56,354 nucleotides of DNA, from NCBI GenBank assembly GCA_903892355.1, contig CAITIE010000053.1, positions 1-56,354 on the forward strand, given 5' to 3'. Each line of letters begins with the position of its first letter. Position 1 is the first letter of the stretch. Positions 20,119 through 28,554 of this stretch are shown piece by piece. A program made the translations under genes and the position numbers. Below the pieces are notes generated by a model. It was given only the letters and a program-made list of their open reading frames with translations, was not told the DNA's origin and made no database searches. Source of the DNA: an uncultured Pirellula sp. GTDB taxonomy: Bacteria > Planctomycetota > Planctomycetia > Pirellulales > Pirellulaceae.

Positions 20119-20895
20119 ATGTGTGGCAGATTTACGCTCAAGACGCCGGTTCTCGATTGGTTGATGAGTTTGCTTCCCGAGCATTCGAAGCATTGGGAAC
20201 GCATGGTCACTGAGCTTCAGTCAAAGCATCCCGAGCTGTGTGTACCCAGGTACAATATCGCCCCCAGCCAAACGATCGTTGTAATTACACAAAGTCCGCA
20301 TGGTACCCCCCCGCAACTGGCCAGCATGCGATGGGGATTGATCCCAAGTTGGGCGGATTCTCCCAATATCGCCTTCAAAATGATCAATGCCAGAAGCGAG
20401 ACTCTGGTGGAGAAACCCAGCTTTCGAGGTCTGTTAGGAACCCATCGCTGTGTCGTCGTTGCCGATGGTTACTACGAATGGCAACGAACACCGGCGACAG
20501 GATTGCGGCGAGAACAAAAACACCCCCACTGGATCCATCGCCCCGATGATGGTCCGTTGGCAATGGCTGGACTGTGGACCTCCAACCGAAAAATCGATCC
20601 ATCAAAAGAAATCAAAAGCGTTACCGTCATCACCGCAGACGCGAATGAAGAACTGCGACCTATCCATGACCGAATGCCATCCTTCCTCGGGGAGACGGTC
20701 GCGTTGCAGCAGTGGCTCGATTTGGACTTTCTCAGCGAGAAGATCCCAACGTTGCTCGGCACGAGCCCCGCTGGATCGCTAGACGCTGTTCCGGTCGGAA
20801 GTGAGGTAAACTCACCGAGGAACGATGGGCCACAACTGCTGGTCAAGATCACAACTGCTGGTCAAGGCATAGACGCCGATTCGGCGAACAGCTAG
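20119..20895 (+). CDS. SRAP-domain abasic-site protein (YedK/HMCES family)
   Basis: SRAP proteins form a thiazolidine crosslink with abasic sites in single-stranded DNA. The start MCGRFTL fixes the catalytic Cys2 and therefore the start at ATG 20119, not at the earlier TTG. The other active-site residues are present: Asn in YNIAPSQ, Glu in ADGYYEWQ and His in RPIHDRMP. Also typical are MRWGLIPSWA and INARSETL. The length of 258 residues is slightly above usual because of a C-terminal tail that contains a 19-bp duplication. Its stop overlaps the 3' end of the convergent small gene by 4 bp. Confidence 0.95.
   Translation: MCGRFTLKTPVLDWLMSLLPEHSKHWERMVTELQSKHPELCVPRYNIAPSQTIVVITQSPHGTPPQLASMRWGLIPSWADSPNIAFKMINARSETLVEKPSFRGLLGTHRCVVVADGYYEWQRTPATGLRREQKHPHWIHRPDDGPLAMAGLWTSNRKIDPSKEIKSVTVITADANEELRPIHDRMPSFLGETVALQQWLDLDFLSEKIPTLLGTSPAGSLDAVPVGSEVNSPRNDGPQLLVKITTAGQGIDADSANS
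20831..20867 (+). repeat. 19-bp tandem duplication in the 3' end of the SRAP gene
   Basis: The units CACAACTGCTGGTCAAGAT (20831-20849) and CACAACTGCTGGTCAAGG (20850-20867) are adjacent. The 19-bp period shifts the frame between units, so the protein tail after the first unit is probably recent sequence rather than a conserved part of the SRAP fold. Confidence 0.8.
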
Positions 20896-21194
20896 GCAGC
20901 CCTGCGAATTCGCTGATAAGCGAGAAGAACGTCGTATAGATCTTTAGTAATCGCAATCGGATCGTCGCGGAAATCCTCGATCCATGCCAAGTTCCTACCG
21001 GCGGACTGAGCGAGCGAGGAAAGTACATCGCCGACACGCACGGTTACCATGGTATGGCATTCCACGGTCGGGATCGCAATTACCGGTTTTTGAGCTTGGA
21101 TGGGTACGGCTTGGGTCGCGGTCAGCGAATCGCCATAACAATCATCGCACGTGGAGTCGGTCAGCCCAAAAATGCGGAGGTTCGGTGTCGTCAT
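20892..21194 (-). CDS. Small conserved-looking protein, 100 residues
   Basis: No family is assigned with certainty. The C-terminal half reads as a compact folded unit (MVTVRVGDVLSSLAQSAGRN, LAWIEDFRDDPIAITKDLYDVLLAYQRIR), which resembles small planctomycete proteins that I recall with a VTVRVG...FxDDxxxISxDLYxVLLAY pattern. The N-terminal half has two close cysteines (CDDC). ATG 21194 is used. It is convergent with the SRAP gene, overlapping by 4 bp. The recollection of homologues is not verified. Confidence 0.6.
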   Translation of the reverse strand: MTTPNLRIFGLTDSTCDDCYGDSLTATQAVPIQAQKPVIAIPTVECHTMVTVRVGDVLSSLAQSAGRNLAWIEDFRDDPIAITKDLYDVLLAYQRIRRAA

Positions 21195-21384
21195 ATTGCC
21201 TTGGAAAGGTACGAGAGCGAGATCTACGTAACACTAGGGACGGATCGTTCCGAGTGCTAGATGCATCGACTGGGAAGACTTTGCGGCTTGAGAAAAATTT
21301 TCTAAATCCTGCCTCGACCGGTCCCGTCGATTCGCCAGCCCCCCTAACTTCACCATCCGCCGCCCCCTTCTCCCTTGAGAATGC

Positions 21385-21413
21385 TTGACAATACGTGGGT
21401 TCTCCCCTAGATT
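21385..21413 (+). promoter_or_regulatory. Candidate sigma70-type promoter of the Tex-like gene
   Basis: A perfect TTGACA (21385-21390), a 17-bp spacer and TAGATT (21408-21413). Transcription would begin near 21420 and give a leader of about 170 nt before the ATG. Confidence 0.55.
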
Positions 21414-21513
21414 CCCAAGCTTGATTGTTTTGCGCGGCCCGTGAAAAAACGCGTTTAAAAGCCCCCGTACACACCTCTTCTTAGGACCTTGATTCGATAT
21501 CTGCGACGCTCGC

Positions 21514-21574
21514 GTCGGTTCGGTTCACCGAAACCGACTGCGTGCACCTTTCCGTCGGTCGACGATCCGACGGA
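21514..21574 (+). promoter_or_regulatory. Two consecutive stem-loops in the 5' leader of the Tex-like gene
   Basis: The first hairpin (21514-21538) pairs GTCGGTTCGGT with ACCG-A-AACCGAC, 11 bp with a single bulged A and a 2-nt apparent loop that would open to 4. The second (21551-21574) pairs TCCGTCGG with CCGACGGA, 8 bp and an 8-nt loop. Both lie between the predicted promoter and ATG 21593, and the second ends 18 nt before the start codon. A cis-acting RNA control element is inferred. Confidence 0.5.
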
Positions 21575-21592
21575 CACCGCCGAAGTGAATCC

Positions 21593-24500
21593 ATGCAATC
21601 CCTTATGAAAGATCTACCTGCGATCGCGCGTTACATGCGCCTTCCGGAAGAACAACTCCGGTTTCCTGTTGAATTGCTCAATCAAGGTTACGAGCCCAAT
21701 TACTTGGCTACGTACCGCCCTGATGAGCTTGGGGGGATCGACGTGCAAACATTGGCACGTCTCAAGCGGTCCGTCGCCTACGAAGGAAAACTCGCGGCGC
21801 ACAAAGAACGTGTGCACCAAGCCCTCGAACGGGATCTGCATTGGTCGGACGCGGTGGCCAAGGTGATCGATGAGTGCACGTCGGTTTCCCAAGTGGACTC
21901 GATCGCGCGATACCTTCGCAGCAAGAAAAGCGCGAAGACTTTCTCTGAGAACAATCCCAACGTCGAGAAGCTCGGTCAAGCGATCTTGATGTTGCAAGGG
22001 GAACCGCCCAAGGACTTGCATGCATGGGTTGTTGAACAAACCGGTGTCGCCCCTGAGTCCGCAGAAGAACTGTTGAACCAAACCAAACGCTGGCTTCAGT
22101 TGCTCATGTGCGAAGATGCAAAACTGATTCTTACGCTGCAACGTGCCGTGCTGCGCAATGCAAACGTGTCGCTCAACATCCTTCCGGAACCAGCCAAGAT
22201 AGCCGATACGGACTCCGATGAAAAAGCCACGGCGGATCTTCCCAGGACCGGTGGTGATACCCCAACCGCAGAAACGCCACTCGCAACCGCCTCCGCACCA
22301 ACTCAGGAACCGAGCGGCGAAATGGTAGCCGCCGTCGCAACCGAAACAGCACCAACCGAAACAGCACCAACCGAAACAGCACCAACCGAAACAGCACCAA
22401 CCGAAACAGCACCAACCGAAACAGCAGCAGCCGAAACCACAACTCTGGAAGCCTCCGATGGTGGCGATTCCGTAGTTGTTGCTCGTGATACCTCTACCTC
22501 CGAGGCAGCGGAGTCGGAAGCTGGCCCAACAGAGGGTTCCAAAGAATCCACCGTTGCACCGTTGATCGAACAGTTTCATAAAGGTCGCAAGCAGCCCAAG
22601 GGAATCAAGACAAAGAGTCTGTCGGACAAGCAACTCTCACCTCGTCAACGTCGACGCCGCTGGTTGCGGAGCATCGTTGAATCCTATGCGAAATTGCGCA
22701 AGCCGCTTCGTGCACTGACGCCCTACCAAGTTCTCATGTTCTCGCGAGGTATCCGCTCGCAGATCATGACATTGCAGTTCCAACAGGACATGCGCCCACT
22801 GGTCCAAGCATGTCGCGATTCGTTGTGCGAAGGCCGACATCCTCTCCATCCGTTGCTAATGGAAGTCGCCGAAACCGGGCTTCGCGAAATCCTTCTGCCG
22901 AGACTCCAACAAGACGCACTGATCATTTTGGAAGAGGATTCCAATCAGGAATTGATCGAGTCGTCGGTGCTCCATTTACAAGCCTCCTTGCTGCAACGAC
23001 CTGTTCGTGGACATCGCATCTTGTTGATCGATGCCGTCGGCCAGAAGATGGCTGCGGTGGCGATGATCGATGCCGATGGGCAGTTGCTAGGCACCGGTGA
23101 ACTACCCTGCAACACGAGCAAAGCGGATGTTGTCGCTCAAAACGTAGCAATGCTAGGCCAATGGGTTCATGAACATCAAATCACTTTGGTGGTTCTCTCC
23201 AATGGTGTTGCGAGACGTTACCTGATCCACTCCATCGCGGAACTAATGAAGCAGTCGAGCGAAGGTTCACTGTACTGGACACTGGTCGATCGAGCGGGCT
23301 GTGATGCGTATTGCATGTCGCGGACGTCGCTCGTGGAACTGCCAAAGATCTCGCGCCGGCATCGCGCTGCGGCTTGGTTAGCTTGGCGCCTCCAAGATCC
23401 ATTGCGTCAGATCCTTAAGATCGATCCAGCCCGATTGCGACTCGGTTCCTACCAACGCGAACTGCCGCAACAGGAACTTGAGGAAGCTCTCCACGAATCG
23501 ATTTCGGCTGCCATCACCAAAGCGGGAGTCGATGTATTCCATGCAGACGTTGAGGTGTTGAAACGAATACCGGGAATGAACGAAGAGGCGGCCAAGCAGA
23601 TCGCCGCAGACCGACAAGAAGGGAAAATCACGAACCGCGAGACGCTCATGCAGTGCCTCCGGTCGAGCTTGACCGAAATGCAAGCCCGTCAAGCGATCGG
23701 TTTCTTGCGGGTATTCGGCAGCGAGAACACGCTCGATGGAACCATCATCCATCCCGATGATTACCGCTTGGCGCAACGACTAATCGCTCATGCTCAGTTG
23801 CCTGCCCCTCCAGCAACACCCGAAGGATGGTCCAAACCCGACTACGAGAAACTAGCCGCAGCACACGCTGCGGTAGCATCGCTCGCTATCGAATCTACCC
23901 TTGCCGATGAAACATCGTCCTATGGGTTCGATGGTGCGACCAACGAAATCAATCCCAACTTCGGCGTGATCGACGAAGGAACCGAAGGCGAATCGTCGCC
24001 TAGCGTCGACGAGACTTCAGAAACCACTGCGGACGTTGTAGCGACTGAAATAGCAGCCGCAGAGCCCACCGCAGAAGAGTCCGCCGTAGCCGAGCCAACA
24101 TCGGACAACGCGGAGGTAGCAGCCCACCTCGAAGAAGCTGCCACCCCGAGCGATACTCCTGAATCGATTGTCGATGCGGCAGCGACCGGTGAGACAGCAA
24201 CCAACGCTGCTGGGACGGAACGTGCCGACAGTCGTATGCCCGAGATCCCAGATTCCCCGATGGCCCGTCCAGCCCTCAGCGTCGATGCAGAAAAACTTGC
24301 TAGGAGCTGGCAGGTAGGCCGAGCGAAGCTGATGTCGGCTTCGTCCTCGCTGCAATTCCCCTTTGCGGACACGCGGGATTTCCAATACCCAGTACCTATC
24401 CGCAGCCAAGTTCCACGCTTGGACCAACTGCCGACCGGAACGATGCTTTCCGCGTTGGTGATTGGGGTTGCGGATTTTGGTGTGTTCGTGGAACTGGGCC

Positions 24501-25255
24501 CCGATTGCAGTGGGTTGGTCCATATCAGCCGACTAGCCGATGAATTTGTCGAGGACCCACATCAGTTCGTTCAGGTTGGAGACGTTATCCCCGTTTGGGT
24601 TTTGAGCGTGGATGAGAAACGCAAACGCGTTGGACTCACAGCCATTTCACCCGCCGCGGAAGAAAAACGCCGCGAAGCGCAACGGGCCGAAAAACGGATC
24701 GAACAAGAATCGCGCGGCGATCGACGGCCTAACCGAAACGATCGCGGGCCGCGTTCGAATGCCCCCGCTAACGCTTCCAGTGCCGGTGGGGAACGAACAA
24801 GCAACGCAACCGGTGGTGATCGTCGCCCTGCTGGGGTTGGACGAGGCGGCCCGGGTGGAGGTAACCAAGGCGGCGGCCAAGGCCGTGGCGGGCAGGGGCG
24901 TGGTGGTGACGGTGGACGTGCTGGAGGTCGCAACCAAGGTGGTCGAGGCCGGGACGAACGCGGTCGAGATCGACGAGACCGTAACGAAGGATCCGATACA
25001 GATTCCGCACCCCGCCGTCCAGTCAAGATCGAGCGGGCTCAACCTGAGAAGCCAATCACCGAGGCGATGCAACAAGGCAAAGAACCGCTCCGATCCTTCT
25101 CGGATTTGATGCAGTTCATGAAACAACCGAAACCAGCAGCCGAATCCCCGGAAACGCCAAAGCCAGCTACTCCGGTCGAGAACGCACCATCCTCGGATTC
25201 TAGTTCGCCATCCGATAACCAAGGGCAGGACTCAGACGCCAACACCACCGCCTGA
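21593..25255 (+). CDS. Long Tex-like S1 RNA-binding protein with low-complexity inserts and RGG tail
   Basis: A 1220-residue relative of the Tex/Spt6-type transcription accessory protein. Order: N-terminal Tex-like helical region (1-210); an Ala/Thr/Glu-rich insert with six TETAP units (about 230-330); a YqgF/RNase H-like domain starting GHRILLIDAVGQKMAAVAM (about 470); the family's RHRAAAWLAWRLQDPLRQI and KIDPARLRLGSYQ; helix-hairpin-helix repeats (LKRIPGMNEEAAKQI); a second acidic insert (about 760-900); an S1 domain (GVADFGVFVELGPDCSGLVH, about 945-1020); and a Gly/Arg-rich tail with RGG repeats. Standard Tex is about 780 residues, so this one is enlarged by disordered sequence. ATG 21593 is chosen; GTG 21542 would translate the second leader hairpin. 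Confidence 0.85.
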   Translation: MQSLMKDLPAIARYMRLPEEQLRFPVELLNQGYEPNYLATYRPDELGGIDVQTLARLKRSVAYEGKLAAHKERVHQALERDLHWSDAVAKVIDECTSVSQVDSIARYLRSKKSAKTFSENNPNVEKLGQAILMLQGEPPKDLHAWVVEQTGVAPESAEELLNQTKRWLQLLMCEDAKLILTLQRAVLRNANVSLNILPEPAKIADTDSDEKATADLPRTGGDTPTAETPLATASAPTQEPSGEMVAAVATETAPTETAPTETAPTETAPTETAPTETAAAETTTLEASDGGDSVVVARDTSTSEAAESEAGPTEGSKESTVAPLIEQFHKGRKQPKGIKTKSLSDKQLSPRQRRRRWLRSIVESYAKLRKPLRALTPYQVLMFSRGIRSQIMTLQFQQDMRPLVQACRDSLCEGRHPLHPLLMEVAETGLREILLPRLQQDALIILEEDSNQELIESSVLHLQASLLQRPVRGHRILLIDAVGQKMAAVAMIDADGQLLGTGELPCNTSKADVVAQNVAMLGQWVHEHQITLVVLSNGVARRYLIHSIAELMKQSSEGSLYWTLVDRAGCDAYCMSRTSLVELPKISRRHRAAAWLAWRLQDPLRQILKIDPARLRLGSYQRELPQQELEEALHESISAAITKAGVDVFHADVEVLKRIPGMNEEAAKQIAADRQEGKITNRETLMQCLRSSLTEMQARQAIGFLRVFGSENTLDGTIIHPDDYRLAQRLIAHAQLPAPPATPEGWSKPDYEKLAAAHAAVASLAIESTLADETSSYGFDGATNEINPNFGVIDEGTEGESSPSVDETSETTADVVATEIAAAEPTAEESAVAEPTSDNAEVAAHLEEAATPSDTPESIVDAAATGETATNAAGTERADSRMPEIPDSPMARPALSVDAEKLARSWQVGRAKLMSASSSLQFPFADTRDFQYPVPIRSQVPRLDQLPTGTMLSALVIGVADFGVFVELGPDCSGLVHISRLADEFVEDPHQFVQVGDVIPVWVLSVDEKRKRVGLTAISPAAEEKRREAQRAEKRIEQESRGDRRPNRNDRGPRSNAPANASSAGGERTSNATGGDRRPAGVGRGGPGGGNQGGGQGRGGQGRGGDGGRAGGRNQGGRGRDERGRDRRDRNEGSDTDSAPRRPVKIERAQPEKPITEAMQQGKEPLRSFSDLMQFMKQPKPAAESPETPKPATPVENAPSSDSSSPSDNQGQDSDANTTA
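22339..22428 (+). repeat. 15-bp in-frame tandem repeat, six units
   Basis: Five exact copies of AACCGAAACAGCACC and a sixth variant copy encode TETAP repeats in the first disordered insert of the Tex-like protein. Period three-divisible, so copy number can vary without loss of frame. Confidence 0.95.
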
Positions 25256-25276
25256 TCCTTCGCTGAAATCCCTCTT

Positions 25277-25765
25277 ATGTCAGAATTTGAAGATCGATTG
25301 AAAAATGCGATCTCCCGAGGTGCGAACCGCGCGGAGTCGCTCCATTCCGAAGCCGAACGCAAGCGGTTAGAAGCTGAAGAGCTTAAAAAGGCCCACAGCA
25401 AGTATCGGTTGGAACTCTCCGACAGAATTGAAATTGTCGTCAAAAAATTGATCGACATGTTTCCGGGCTTTCGCTACCAATCTGTTTTCAACGATTCAGG
25501 ATGGGGCAGCGCCTGCGTTCGAGATGACTTGGTCATCGAAAAAGGTTCTCGAACCAACAAGTACAGCCGATTCGAAATCGTCGTCCGTCCTGTCAATGAG
25601 TTCAACGTCCTCGACATCCAAGCCAAGGGAACGATCGCCGATAAAGAGCTGATGACTCGAAGTTTGTACCAGCAGGTAGGCCAAGTCGAAATCGATAAGT
25701 TTTTAAAGGCGATCGATGACTGGGCCGTTTCCTACGCCGAGTTGTACGCGACGAAACGAGGATAG
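25277..25765 (+). CDS. Unknown protein with N-terminal coiled coil, 162 residues
   Basis: No family is assigned. The first 45 residues are a charged helix (SEAERKRLEAEELKKAHSK) likely to form a coiled coil; the rest is a mixed alpha/beta unit with VVKKLIDMFPGFRYQSVFND, RFEIVVRPVNEFNVLDIQAKG and a C-terminal helix. There is no signal peptide or membrane segment. It begins 21 bp after the Tex-like gene on the same strand and probably shares its transcript. Confidence 0.75.
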   Translation: MSEFEDRLKNAISRGANRAESLHSEAERKRLEAEELKKAHSKYRLELSDRIEIVVKKLIDMFPGFRYQSVFNDSGWGSACVRDDLVIEKGSRTNKYSRFEIVVRPVNEFNVLDIQAKGTIADKELMTRSLYQQVGQVEIDKFLKAIDDWAVSYAELYATKRG

Positions 25766-25864
25766 CCGTCGCCGTGGTTGCGAGCATGCAAACCGGATTC
25801 GACGCGACTTACCAATAGCCCATCTTGCGTGCACAATGCTTCGGCGAATGCGAGAACACGCTGG

Positions 25865-27163
25865 TCAAAACGCTGCAGTGTAGAGTTTACGACCGGCGAC
25901 CAAACTGCACCGAACCAAGCCGTAGAGTTCGGCCCCCTCAAGTGGCGTGTTGTACGATTTGCTTTGGAACAACGCCGCTTCAACAGTCCATCTCCGATCG
26001 GCATCGATCACCACCAAATCGGCAGGGGAACCGATCGCGAGCGAACCACCGGGTTGCTTGAGGAGCCTGGCGGGGTTCAAACTCATTTTCTGTAGTGCCG
26101 TCACCCAATCGATGATACCCGGTCGAATCAGGAAAGTAATCACTTGGGCCAACGCTGTCTCCAACGCAATCATGCCAAATGGAGCCGCGTCGATTTCCAA
26201 CATCTTCTTTTCCAAGGAGCACGGCCTGTGACCTGAACTGATGATGTCGATCGTTCCGTCTTGGATACCCTCCAAACAAGCCTCAAGATGATCTAGCGAT
26301 CGGAGAGGCGGTTTGACTTTCCGATTGGTATCGAAGGATCGCATTGAATTGTCCGTCATGTGAAGATTGGCCGCATGGATACCGACCGAGAACGGAAGCG
26401 AGCGATGCTTTGCTCGCCGGCACAATTCGACACTGCCAGAGGTGCTGATGCTGGTCAAGTGGAGCTTGCCGCCAGTCGCTTCCACCAATCGCAGGTCCCG
26501 TGATGTTGCCAAATCCTCAGCTTCTGCCGGGATAGGTGACAACCCTAACTTCAACTGCTCGAGTCCCTCGTGCATGACTCCACCGCGCGAGAGCGAGCCG
26601 ATCTCCGGATGATCGAATACGTAGCGATCAAACATGCTGCAATATTCCAAAGCCCGTCGCATCAACCCTGTATTTTCAAGGGCTGATGGCGTATCGCTCA
26701 ACGCCACGGCCCCCGCCTCGACGAGGGAACCGATTTCCGCAAGACTTTCGCCTTTGCGTTCCTTGCTAACACAACCGATCGGCAGCAATCGACATCGATC
26801 CGCCCGCAACCCCTTCGAGTAGATAAACTCTACGCTGGCCGCAGTATCGATGGGTGGATCGGTGTTGGGGGACAGTGCAACCGAGGTGTATCCACCCGCA
26901 AGGGCCGCGGCGGTACCGGTCGCTATCGTCTCGTCTTCCTCGCGCCCAGGCTCTCCAAATTCCGTAGCCAGGTCAAACAAACCTGGCCCTACGATGCAGC
27001 CGCGAGCGTCGATACGCTCAATGCCCCTCGGCACATCTCCATCGGTTGGATCCAACGCGGCAATTTTTCCATCAATGACCAAGAGTCGCCCTTCGCGGTC
27101 CATACGTGCCGCAGGGTCTATCAACCGGCCATTTTCAATCAACCAATTATTCGTGTCGCTCAA
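25865..27163 (-). CDS. Dihydroorotase-like protein lacking the metal-binding histidines (PyrC family)
   Basis: The 432-residue product has the length and whole-chain pattern of type I dihydroorotase, which closes carbamoyl-aspartate to dihydroorotate. Yet the metal site is gone: the usual PGxIDxHxHxREPG reads PGLFDLATEFGEPG (residues 60-73), so both His and the substrate Arg are replaced; HxED-type and TDHAPH-type motifs read VFDHPEI and SSGHRPCS. The fold landmarks remain (GGYTSVALSPNT, HLTSISTSGSVEL, PADLVVID). Such inactive homologues (PyrC') are known as structural partners of aspartate transcarbamoylase in some bacteria. No pyrB is adjacent. I use TTG 27163 because it gives the family length; an upstream ATG (27289) adds 42 unlikely residues. 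Confidence 0.85.
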   Translation of the reverse strand: MSDTNNWLIENGRLIDPAARMDREGRLLVIDGKIAALDPTDGDVPRGIERIDARGCIVGPGLFDLATEFGEPGREEDETIATGTAAALAGGYTSVALSPNTDPPIDTAASVEFIYSKGLRADRCRLLPIGCVSKERKGESLAEIGSLVEAGAVALSDTPSALENTGLMRRALEYCSMFDRYVFDHPEIGSLSRGGVMHEGLEQLKLGLSPIPAEAEDLATSRDLRLVEATGGKLHLTSISTSGSVELCRRAKHRSLPFSVGIHAANLHMTDNSMRSFDTNRKVKPPLRSLDHLEACLEGIQDGTIDIISSGHRPCSLEKKMLEIDAAPFGMIALETALAQVITFLIRPGIIDWVTALQKMSLNPARLLKQPGGSLAIGSPADLVVIDADRRWTVEAALFQSKSYNTPLEGAELYGLVRCSLVAGRKLYTAAF

Positions 27164-27722
27164 GATGGGGGATTCCAAGTCACGGGAAATTCCAGGGCAA
27201 AGGAAACTGTGATTACAATAACACGGACGACAAGATCGCGAAACAAGAGTCCGACGGCGATGATTTAGTAGCGTATAGAATCCACGCAAGTCCTGGGGGT
27301 TGGGGTAGAAGACTAGCGGAAGCTTGAAGTTCGAATCTTGAAGTCTGAAATAGGAACCTGGACGATTCGGCTCCTTCTATGATCAAAGACACACCCGCAA
27401 TCTCCGAACAATTCCGCCCCACAACGTGGAACGACGGCGGAGCGTCGAACCACGTTTTTCTCTGCTGCCAGCCCCCCTTCCAAAACCTCGCCTGACACTT
27501 CTAAAGTGCGAGCGTTTCTAAATCCCGGTCCGATGCATTGACGGTCTGCTTCGATCTCCATCAGTAGGCTCAGTGCTCGAACGATAGCATTAATCGATTC
27601 GATCGACGATATCCCTACGAGCATCCCCAGCGAGGATACACGGCAATCCAGCAGCTTCGTTCGGCAACCCAGCATCGCGACGCCAATACCGTCCAACTCC
27701 AACCAACTCGCCCCTAGGGCAA
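27164..27722. other. Interval without a supported gene
   Basis: A 137-codon frame (27313-27726, minus, TTG start overlapping the ybeY stop) is open but shows no family pattern and is not supported. Near 27325-27345 the word CTTGAAGT occurs twice, 14 bp apart. Nothing else was recognised. Confidence 0.4.
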
Positions 27723-28166
27723 TCAACCACCCACGTGAGAATCCCCGACCAATTTCTCCATATAAAATCGCTCGGCCTCGCGCATGGCCCGAATGTCCTT
27801 GGGGGATTTGTCCCGCAGTCCAATGATATGCAGCATTCCATGGACTACATAGAGCAGCAATTCATGGTTCGGATTCCAGCCGTTTTCCTCGGCGACACGT
27901 TTCGCCGTATCCATGCTCACCACGATTTCCCCCTCGAGGAAGTCCTCGGATTCCGTCGTATCAAAACTGATCACGTCGGTCGGGTAATCGTGGTTGAGGA
28001 ACTGCCGATTGACCCGGTGAATTTCCCGGTCATCCACCATTGCAAGCGATATCTGGCCATCCTCCCAACCATAATCTTCGGCGATCATTTCGACGGCTAG
28101 GGTAAGGAGCGAGCGAGGAATGCGACCCATGGAGGGGCCACGGTGGATTTGAATCGAAATAGCCAT
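27723..28166 (-). CDS. ybeY: Endoribonuclease YbeY
   Basis: YbeY is the zinc-dependent endoribonuclease needed for 16S rRNA 3'-end maturation and ribosome quality control. The 147-residue protein has the family pattern (MVDDREIHRVNRQFLNHDYPTDVISF, then LLLYVVHGMLHIIGLRD). The zinc motif normally reads HGxLHLxGYDH; here it is HGMLHIIGLRD, so the third ligand is Asp rather than His, a variation also seen in some other phyla. The usual neighbours (phoH, CBS-domain transporters) are not adjacent. Confidence 0.93.
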   Translation of the reverse strand: MAISIQIHRGPSMGRIPRSLLTLAVEMIAEDYGWEDGQISLAMVDDREIHRVNRQFLNHDYPTDVISFDTTESEDFLEGEIVVSMDTAKRVAEENGWNPNHELLLYVVHGMLHIIGLRDKSPKDIRAMREAERFYMEKLVGDSHVGG

Positions 28167-28554
28167 GGAAAACTGGGAAGAATAGAGGACGATTGCGGAT
28201 GACGAAAACTAGTGCTATCCGAGAACCTTTTTGTTCTACGCAAACTCGCCAGCTCCTCGAAGGGGTCCTACGTTAGGAATCCTCGCGAAGAGCGTCAAAA
28301 TTGATAAAAACCTTTCGTTTCGGTGCCGGTTATGCCGAAACATACGGTTGTATTCGCAAACCAGCACGTCTGGTCGAGTGTGGGGGGCCGCGTTTGTTGA
28401 ATACAGGGTTTCGGCGTCTTGTCGAACCCCCTGTGATAACGTGTGTATCGCCTTCCATCCAAGTCCGGAAAAGAGAGTTTGCAGGTGCCGAGGTTCTGAG
28501 TGAATGGCTCCAAAGCGCCGTAGTTCCCGCAAAACATACCGTAGGAGGATATCC
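28167..28554. other. 388-bp leader region of the BON-domain gene
   Basis: No gene is supported. A hairpin lies at 28317-28341 (GTTTCGG/CCGAAAC, 11-nt loop). The downstream gene has a strong ribosome binding site, AGGAGG six nucleotides before its ATG, which is rare in this window. Confidence 0.45.

Larger units (their letters stand above)
21195..21592. other. Upstream region of the Tex-like gene
   Basis: About 400 bp without a gene separate the divergent small gene from the Tex-like gene. It holds a good promoter candidate (21385-21413) and a leader with two consecutive stem-loops (21514-21574). Nothing else was recognised in the first 190 bp. Confidence 0.55.

Noticed and set aside
22173-22633. 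Cys/Trp-rich and Leu/Val-rich minus-strand frames opposite the TETAP repeat
   Set aside because: They are antisense shadows of the 15-bp repeat in the Tex-like gene.
24571-25222. Pro/Arg-rich minus-strand frames
   Set aside because: Antisense of the Gly/Arg-rich tail of the Tex-like gene.
27313-27726. 137-codon frame after ybeY with a TTG start overlapping the ybeY stop
   Set aside because: Composition and pattern are not protein-like and no start signal supports it; kept only as an unsupported frame.
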